Source of the DNA: Actinopolyspora mzabensis | GTDB lineage: Bacteria; Actinomycetota; Actinomycetes; Mycobacteriales; Pseudonocardiaceae | Assembly: GCF_900101095.1 (NCBI RefSeq) | Contig: NZ_FNFM01000005.1 | Coordinates: forward strand, 358,532 to 422,531 | Length of the DNA: 64,000 nucleotides | Direction of reading: 5' to 3' | Shown: one piece after another, positions 16,901-25,900 of the stretch | Position numbering within the stretch: the first letter of the stretch is position 1 | How the letters are laid out: the number at the start of each line of letters is the position of its first letter | The notes under the pieces: generated by a model | The model's database searches: none | Told to the model about the DNA's origin: nothing | What the model saw: only the letters and a program-made list of their open reading frames with translations | Position numbers and translations under genes: made by a program

Positions 16901-19900
16901 GTCGGAGTCGTTCAGCCTGCCGACCTGGTGCAGTTCCGACGCGGGGACCCACACCTCGACGGCGTCGGGTACCCGTACCCACTTGCTCTGCTCGTCCGGA
17001 TCGCCGCGGTGCAGCAGTCGGGTGGGGTCCTGCCAGGCGTGCCGCGTCGAGGTCCGCACCTCGTGCACCGCGTCGTAGCGCACCAGGTAGCCCCGCTCGG
17101 AGTGCCGGTTCGAAGAGCCGCTCTTCGCGGTGTCGGCCTTCGAGGTCTCGGCGTTCTCGGTGGTGTACTTCCCACCGGCCTCGAAGGACGGGCCGATCAG
17201 CGCCGCCGGATTGCCACTCGAGAAGTAGTGCGTGATGTCGAGCCCGGCCCGGTAGCTGCGGTTCCGCTTGGTCTTGGAGTCCAGACCTCGCTCCGCGCGC
17301 TCGTCGGTACCGCCGAAGCGGTGCGCGTCGTCCCTGCCGACCACCCGCGGGGTGTCCAGCCTGGTGGACAGGTCCGCTCTGGCGGTCAACTCCCGGTTGC
17401 CCACCATTCCACCGGAGTTGTGGGTCTGCAACCAAGTGGTGTCGCGGTGCAGCGCCGCTCGTTCGAACCGGGCGGCACGAGCATCGGTGCTGGTGAAGGA
17501 CTCCATCGCGTCGAGTGCGGCGTTCCGCTGGTCGAGCGCGCCGCTGCTCCGGTCACGGCTGCTGGTCATCCCGTGATTGACGGACTCGTCGAAAGCCGGG
17601 GGCCTGCCACCGACGAGCGGAGTCGTCAGTCCGCCCAGCCACCATGACCCCGTGATCGCACCGAGCATGTCCGTCATGGTGCGGCGCAGCCCCGGCACGG
17701 GTTTGAGCGTTTCCAGCTCGAATCCCGCCGGGAGGTGCCCTTCCCGGTGGCCGCGCGGTGCCCGACCCCGTTGCCAGGAGCCGGTCGTTCCGTTCCCGCG
17801 GGTTTCCGCTCCGGTGCCCCCGTTTCCCCGCCCAGGGTCCCGGTTTTCCCGCTCGTCGCTCCTGGTGTCGGGTTCGGACCTCGACTCGTCGAAGTGGATC
17901 CCCGTGCGCTCTGGTGCCGATACCCGCACCTCCGAGCTGATCCTGCTCGTGGTTGCCTGGTCCGGTCGGTCCGACCACCGGCCGCCGATCCGCACCTCGA
18001 ACTCGGTCGGGTAGCCGAACTCGTGTACCGGGGAGCTCTCCGAGGAACGTTCGTAGCCGGTCAGATGCGAGCTGGTCTCGCCCCGACTGTTCGAGGTCTC
18101 CACGGCGGCTTGCAGCCCGGAGAAGTTGTTGTGCTCGTCGGGCCCGATCGGGTTGGGGATCGAGGCTGGGGTGATCCCGCTGATTCCCGCCGTGGTGGTA
18201 CTGCCGTGGCCGCGTCCGGCGCTGTGCCCGTCATGTCCCCCGATACTGCTCTTGCTCGTCTCACCGTCCGTGCTGCCCAGGTATCTGGCCCCGGAGCGGT
18301 CCATCGCGCCGCGTACGAACACGTCCGGAGCCCCCGGTTGCATCGAGCCCAGGGGCAGGCGCAACCCGTCTCCACCGGTGATCTCCCTGGGGCGGTTGCG
18401 CACGAAGGTGTTGAGCCGTTCGGCGAGGTCGGGAAGGTCCTTGCCCGGTAGGGTCCCGTCGGCGTGCAGCTTGCTCAGCACTGGTCCGGTGATGGCCCGC
18501 ACCGTCTGTTCCGGCAGGCGGTGGTGGGCATCCAACCGGTCCGGGGTCCGGTGGCGATCGGCCCCCGCGGGGTCGGCCGTGTGCTCCCGCCGTGGCGTCT
18601 CGGGAGCGTCGTTGCCGGAGGTTTCCCCGGCGCGGTCGGGGTTCGGTTCGCTTTCGGCGGTGCGGGAGTCCTGAGTCGTTCCGTCGTCGGTGCCGCGCGT
18701 CCACACCGTGGCCGAACCGTCCACTCGCAGCAGCCGCTCTGGTTCGTACCGCTTCACTGATCGCGGGTCGTGCGGTTCGGCGTTCTCGCGGCTGGCGTGT
18801 TCGTTGTCCCGGTTGGGTTCGTTGTCGCCGGAGACGTTCTCGTTGTCGTGGTGGGATCCGTCGTGCGGGACCTCACGTTGTTCGTTGCCCACCCGCACCA
18901 GGTACCGCATGTCGAGGCGTTGTTTGATCAGTCGTCCTCGGTAGTCGCTGGTGGTCTCGCGTTCGTGACCGCTGGAGAGGGTGTCCTCGTTCCGGGTGCT
19001 GCGGATGTGCGAGACGCTCGGTCCGGCCAGCGCCCCGGTCAGATCGGTGATGTCGCCCCCGGCCACCCACAGTCCGCCCCCGCGCTGGCGGGTGTTCGCC
19101 TGTCCTGAGGTGGACTCCGCCTTGTCCTTGGCGGTGTGCTTGACCGTCCCCTCAACGTCGGGAAGCCGCTGGGCGTTCGCACCGTCGGCGATGCCCACCA
19201 CTATCTCGGTCGGAGTCCGCTTCCCACCGAAGGAGAAGCTCCTTCGAACCGGCCCCTCGAACACCTCCTCACCCAGCGAGTGCAGCCAGTCGCGCAGTTC
19301 CCGGCCCGCTGGATCTCCGACCCGCAGTCCCAGCTCCTCGGACACCGCGCGCTGGACGTCACCGAGACCGGAGAGCTCGACGTGCTCGATCTCGCCCCGG
19401 TGCCGCCAGGGCTCGGTCGAATCACGTGTGGTGTTTTCCGGCCAGGTCAGGCGCACCTTCGCGTCGGCGGAGCCGTGCTGGGTCACCTCGTCGTTCCAGC
19501 TGAACCGGCCCGGGGTGCGCAGGGTGATCCGGTAGTCGACCGTGTGTTCGGCCGTCCGGCTCGGGCTGTCGTGCTCGGTGAGCGTGGTGGTTTCCTCGTG
19601 CGTGTTCCGCGCGGTCAGGTCCGACTCCCGGGAGTTGACCAGGCCCGCCACCTGCAACTGCGTCAGCAGGTACAGCCACGGTATCCGGATGTTGAACCCG
19701 CCGGTTCCCAGCGGGGAGCGTTTGTTGGTGGAGCTGTGCCGGGAACCGTCGTGCGTCCGCGAACTGGTGAACTCCTCGGTTCCCTCGCGTGAGCCGTTAC
19801 CGGCTGCCTCGCGCAGCCCGGCCACGTCCAGGCTGATACGCCCGCCGTGCTTACCGGCACGGGGCCCCAGATCCACCTCGTAGCTGCCCTCGGCCGAATC

Positions 19901-22900
19901 GTGGAACTTCCGCCGCAGGTTCTGGTCGGAGAAGGCGATCTCGACGAAGTCCCGCAGGTTCGGATTGTTCCGCAGCCGTTTGTTCCCGGTGAGCAGTTCG
20001 AGCACCGACTCACGCACGGACACGCCGTCGATGTCCTCGGCGACCTTGGGGCGGTCCGCCCTGAGCCGGTCGAGCGGGATCTCGCGCGAGCCTCCGGTGG
20101 TGGTCCCGTGCTGCGTTGGCGACTCCGCATCCAACGTGGATTGTGCGTTCGTCTCCGGTCGGGCGGCCGTGGTGAGGGGAGCGGGTGCCTGATCGTTCGC
20201 CGCGTCGCGTATCCGGTCGAACTCGCCGAGGACTTCGTCGGCGAACGCGCTCGTGCTCGATCGCTGCTCGACGGTTTCGTTCGCGGTGCGGTTCGTTGTC
20301 GAGGTGCTTCGGTCCGGCTGTTCGATGTCGGATCGCTGGTGGAAGGTCTCCAGCTCGATCTCTTCGGGGATGGGGGGCAGGCGATTCGGTCGTGCCCGGG
20401 CCGAGGCTACGTGCGACGTGTGGGTGGCGTCGTGCTCCGCCGGACGGATCCGTGCGGCTCGTTCGGATCGGGGGCCTCCCCATTCCTCACGGGGCAGGGT
20501 CGAGGAGTCGCTGTCTTGGTCGCCCCGCTCGTTCCGGGATGAGGATCGGTCCCGGACCGCTTCTGGAGTGGATTTTTCCGTCTCGTCGTGCGTGATCGCT
20601 GAGTCGTTGTCCCGGTTTTCCGTCGAGCCGCGCGCATCGGTGGGAAGGGGGTGGAAACGGTCTTCGGAAGGTGGTGTTTCCGAGTTCCGCTCCTCGGAAC
20701 CACGAGGAGCACCCGTATCAGCCCCGTGGTCTCCGGGGGCCATCAGTTGTTCCTGTGTCCGATCCGGTTTGGTGAGGATGATCCTCGGTGTCGAGTTCGC
20801 GTTGTTCTCCGGTGTGCTCGCCTGATCGGCGTCGCTCGTTGCCTGCTGCTGCCTGCCGTCGTCCTCGTTGTCCCGGTCCTCGTTGTGCCGGTCCTCGGGG
20901 TTCGGTCCGGTGGTTTCCGATACGGGCTCCCGCGCCCCGTCTCCCGACGGGTCCCTGAGCTCGATCTCCTCGGGTTCCGCAGTCGGCTCATCCGAGCGCG
21001 GCTGCGGGGGAGTGGAGTGGAGTCGTTCCGCTTCGGGGTCGGGGTTCGCGGTGCTCGGGCTGTTCTCGGACGGGAGGTTGCTCTCGGGCCGGGTCTCGTC
21101 GGCGGACCGGGGGATGATGTCGGGGCGGGCGCCCTGGCTGTGTGCGGTGTTCTCGATGTTCCAGAGGTGGCGGGGTTTGAGGTGGGGATCGTGGTTGACG
21201 GAGTGGCCCATCAGGCCGTTGTCCAGCCGAACGGAGTTCTGTGAGGGGTGGGGTCGGCCGGTGTGCACGTCGGTGGCCCGTGGCGGGTCGCCCCGGTTGA
21301 ACACACGGCGGGTGTCCGGGCTGTCGAGCGCACCTCGTGGGTCCGGGGACTCGTCCGGGAGACCGAAGTAGTGGCCGATCTCGTGGGCGTGGATGTTCGG
21401 GGAGGCGTGGATGTTCCAGTGGGTCTGTTCGGTATGTCCCTCGCCGCTGACGCGGATGGTGTCGTGGGCTTCGGCCGGGGTCTCGACGAATTCGACGCGG
21501 GCGTGGAACTGGTCACCCGAAGGAAGCCGGTTCCCCTGGTTGAACAGGTTGTCCACGGTCTCGGTGAGCCGGTCGCGCAGCTCGCGGAGCTGGTCCGGGG
21601 TGATGGTGGGGTCGGGGGCGAGGTGGGCGCGGAAGGTGTACTCCTGCACGCCCTGCCCCGCCACGTCCATGTGGCGGAGGTCGTAGCGGATGCGGCCCTC
21701 GTAGAAGTCCAGGTTGTCGGCCGTGCTGTGCATGCGCACGTCGCGGACCTCGGTGGCGACCTCGTGGGCCGGAGTGTGCTCGCGCTGCTCGCTCCACTGC
21801 TCGGGACGTACGGGCGTGGCATCGGGCTCGAACCAGTCGGCTGTGGAAGCGGTGCTGTGCTTCCACGACCTGTCCCACGAGGAGGGTTCGCTACCGCCGG
21901 TGTTCGAGTCGTGCTCCCGCGACGACGTGTCCTCGGTTCGGTCGGAGCTGCCCGTGTCCTCGTCGGTGCCCAGCGGAGCGGGGCGACTCCCGGAACCACC
22001 GGAGTGTTCTCGGAAGGTGTGCGGGTCGTTCCACTGGGAGAAGGTGCGTGAGCTCGACGAGTCGGGCGCGAACAGGGCGCCGGGGTTGACCGTCCCGTCG
22101 GACGGCGGCGCGTCCTGCGGCACCGAATCGGTCGCTGTCGTGTCGTTGCCGCCGGGGTTTCCGCCGCCGTTCGGATCGAAGTTGCCGATGTCGAACGCGT
22201 GCGGGTCGAAACCGCCGGTGGTGTCGTTGAGCAGCGCGTTGAACACGGGATCGTTGAGCAGCGCGTCCAGCCGGTCCTGAACCCCCGGGGCGAACGAGCC
22301 CGGTGCTGAGGAACCCGGCGCGAACAGGTCGGTGCTGTCCAGGGTGTTGCCGGTCAGGTTGGTGGGGTCGAAGCTCAGCGAGTTGAGGTCGTTCGGATCG
22401 ATCGAGAAGGTACCGGGATCGTTCTGGTATATCGCACCAACGTTGTTGAGCAGGTTCTCCAACCGCGCCCGGCTTTCGGCCCGTTGTTCGGCCGTGTCGT
22501 TGTGCTGCACCAGCAGGTCCTCGTCGTACTCGCGTACCTGTACGTCGGCGTCCTGGAACGACTGCGGATTCAGCATCGGATTCCACGGTTCGGGAAAGAA
22601 CAGCGCGCTGGGATCGGAGGCGATTACCATGGCGCGTCCGTTGGGTGTCAAACTGCTGTCGATGCCGATTTCCCAACCATCGGGATTGGTTATGAAATCC
22701 GTGTCGAGGACCTGCTGGATGCGCTGCGGGGATCCCCCCAGGATCTGGGTCGTCTCGTTTCCGATCTCGACACCCATGTTGGACAGCCAGCTGTCGAGCG
22801 GCGCCGGACCGTCGCTGGTGGAGGGGTCGAGCACGTGCACCTTCGGGCCTTCCGGAGTGTTGACGTTGACCGCGGGCGCGACGTGGTATCTCCAGTTGAC

Positions 22901-25900
22901 CTGCCCCGGCAGGCCGGGCAGCGCGTCAGCGGAGTACGGCGTTCGCACCGACAACCCCGGGCTGGCGCTCGCCACGAAGATCTTGCTCGGCGCGGCCCCC
23001 ATGCGTTGCAGGTCCAGTGCCCACAGGTGGGCGCGGATGTAGCAGCCGTCCTCCGGGTGATCGGTGCGGATGGTGGTGCGACCCCGTGCGTGGTGTTCGA
23101 AGGTGGACTGCTTGAGCTGCTCGTGCCAGTACGACGCCTGTTCCACCGACACCGGATCAGTGGAGTAGCCACCCATGGCGTTCCACACCTCGTGGGAACG
23201 CCAGGGAGCTGTGCTCATCAGATCGGAGATCAGTTCGCTGCCTGTCTGCCTCCGATAGGCGTCCTGGATCGCCCACAGTGCGCGAATGTCGCGGCCGACT
23301 CCGTGCAGCATCGTCATCGCGCCGTCGAATCGACCAGCCGAGTTGTGCCGGACCAGTTGCCCGGCGAAGTTCCACACCGACTGGTTGTAGGCGGGGTCGT
23401 ATCCCATTCCCGGCGGGGCGGAGGTCGACGGCGCGCCGGGCTGGACCGGGCCCGTGACGTAGTCGCGCGGCAGCCCCAGCAGGTCCATCGCCCGGAAGTA
23501 GTTGGGGCGGTCGAGGTTCAACGCCAACGGCATCCACAGATCCATGCCACCGGTACGTGCCCGGAAGCTCTCCTGCAGCGACTGGCTCGCGGCCGGATCG
23601 CCCCGCAGCTGATGGAGCTCGCGGAGAACCGCGCCGCTGTCTACCGGAGTGGCGGACAGCAACCCGTGCAGCACCTCGGCCCGCAGGTTCGACTCCATCG
23701 TCGGCGCCGGTCGTGTCGGTGCCGATTCGTTGTCGGCCACGTCCCGACCACCGTTGTTCCGGGAGGACTCACCAGTGCGGTTGGGGGCACCGGTGGTCTC
23801 CACGGGTGTCTGGCGTGTCGTCCCCGAATCGGGCGTCGGGCGTGTGGGCTGTGCGGCAGTGCTCGGACGCCCGGTCGCACGAGGAGTATCACCCCGGCTC
23901 GTCGAGTTGGGGGATTCGGTGCGAACCTTCGACGGGTTGTCGCCGTTCGGAGTGGTGCTCCTGCCCGGGGCCGCGGTCTCCGAGTGGTTCGACACGGACA
24001 GCCCGGTGCTGCCGCGCTGTCCGGTGTTGTTCCACTGGGAACCGGAGCCGCTCCGGTCGACCGGGGGTGCCACTGTGCTGGGTGATTCGGCGCCGTTTTC
24101 CGTTTTCGTGCTCTGGCCGGTGTCCTTCTCGGCGTCCAGGGGCCGGTTGGTTTCCGCGTTCGGCCCGCTCTCGGTGGTGTGCGGTGCGGTTTCCGGGCCT
24201 TCGGAAGCCGTGTTCACCGGGGAGCCATCGAGGTCCGTGGGGGAGGAGGTGGAGGTGGTTTCGTTGCCCGAGCTGTTCTCCGAGAGTGCGGTGCTCCGGG
24301 GCGCTCCGGGCGTGCGGTCAGCGGAGTCCGGGCGCCCCGGAGTCGTGTTTCCGGTGCTGTTGCCGTGCCCGACGCTGGTATTCGACGGCGTGGACGAGAT
24401 ACCGCTTCCCTGTGTGGTGACCACGGGTGTCGGGCCGGATTCGCTGTTGTGCCGGGGGGTCGAGGTCTCGTCTTCCGGCCGAGCGGTGGTCTCCTCGACC
24501 CGTTCCGGGCCGGAGGCCGAGCGCGATCCGGTGTCCGCTGTTTCTCCGGGTACGTGCGTCGTCGTTCGCGACGATTCGTCGAACCGGGATCCGGTCGGTT
24601 CGGCCCGCTGATTCGACGGTTCCGTCCCGTCGGGACGCGTGTCGGTACCGGTATCGGTCTGCTCGGTGTTGGTGCGGTCTGAAACCGTGTTCCGGTCCGG
24701 TTCGGACGCGTTCGTATGTTCCGGCTGCGGAGATCCGGTGGTGTCGGTACCGCGCTGTGTATCGTCCGCGGCTTGCTCGGGGCTGGTCTCGGTGTGTGCG
24801 TCTGGTGTCCGCCGAACGGTGTTGCTCTCGGCGTCGAGGGTGGTGGAATGGTTCGAATCGTCGGTTCGGAATTCCGCGGTGGTGCGGGAGTCGCCGGATC
24901 CCGATCGTTCTCCGGCCCCGAAGGAATGATTGGTTTCGCTTCCCGACGTGGTCGTGTCCTGCTCCGGGGAAGTACCGGATTCCCGTGTGCCGCTCCCGGT
25001 GTGGACGCTCGTCGAGCCGTCCTGCCGGGCATCGGTGTTCGACGTGCCGTGTTGTCCGGCGTCGTTGTTCGGGGCCGATTCCGTGGCGGTGCTCGACGAC
25101 CGGTCGGTGGTCCCCGCACCAACCGAACCGGGAGTGTCGGTGGTGGTCGTCGTTACTTCCGTGTCGTCGGCGAGTCCGGAATCTTCTCGAGGTGCGGCGA
25201 TTGACTGCGGGGACTGGGCGCCGGGATCGCTGTGCTGGTTCTGGAACCGGGTGGAGTTCGGGCCGTTCTGCTGTGCGGTGTCCTCCGTGTGGATTCGCCC
25301 TCCGGCCACGACGGCGGGGTCGGTTTCGTCGCGCACCGCGCGCTGTTCCTGATCGGGCGCAGATTGTTCGGGGGAGTCGTGCTCCCCGGCGGACTTCAGG
25401 GATGTGGCCCCGTTCGTGCCCGTGCCGTCGTTCTCGTTCTGCCAGGTGCTCTCGTTCCGCCCAGTGACGGCCTCGGGATCTCGCTGCGTGCCGTTGTCCG
25501 AGGGGGTTTCGTTTCGTGAGCCGAATTCGTTCCCGACATCGAATTCGTTCCTGCCCGGAGCGTTCGCTCCGGCGCTCTCCCGCCCGGCGGCACCCTGACC
25601 AGCGCTGTCCTGATCCGTGGTGTGTCGCTCAGCGGTGCTGTCCTGGTAGGAGTCGTTCCCCTGCTGTGAGCGGTTCAGTCCGCTCGTGGACCTTTCCCGG
25701 TGCCCCGTCTCGTCCGTTGCCTCGTAGTTCGACTGCTCCACGCCGTCCGACCCCGAGCCGAAGGTGTTTCGGCCCGTTTCCGTCGCAGCCAGCGTGGTCC
25801 CGCTCAACCAGCTCCTGTCGCTCGCCCCGTCGTCGAGGGTGCTGCCGTCGCTGTCCTCACCGGTCCACGTGGACTCGCTGCCGAGATCGGTCCCGTCCTC

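Noticed and set aside
13811..17647. 1278-codon plus-strand frame under the 3' part of the giant gene
   Set aside because: Val/Leu/Arg-rich without motifs; the opposite strand carries the ADP-ribosyltransferase and continuous domains.
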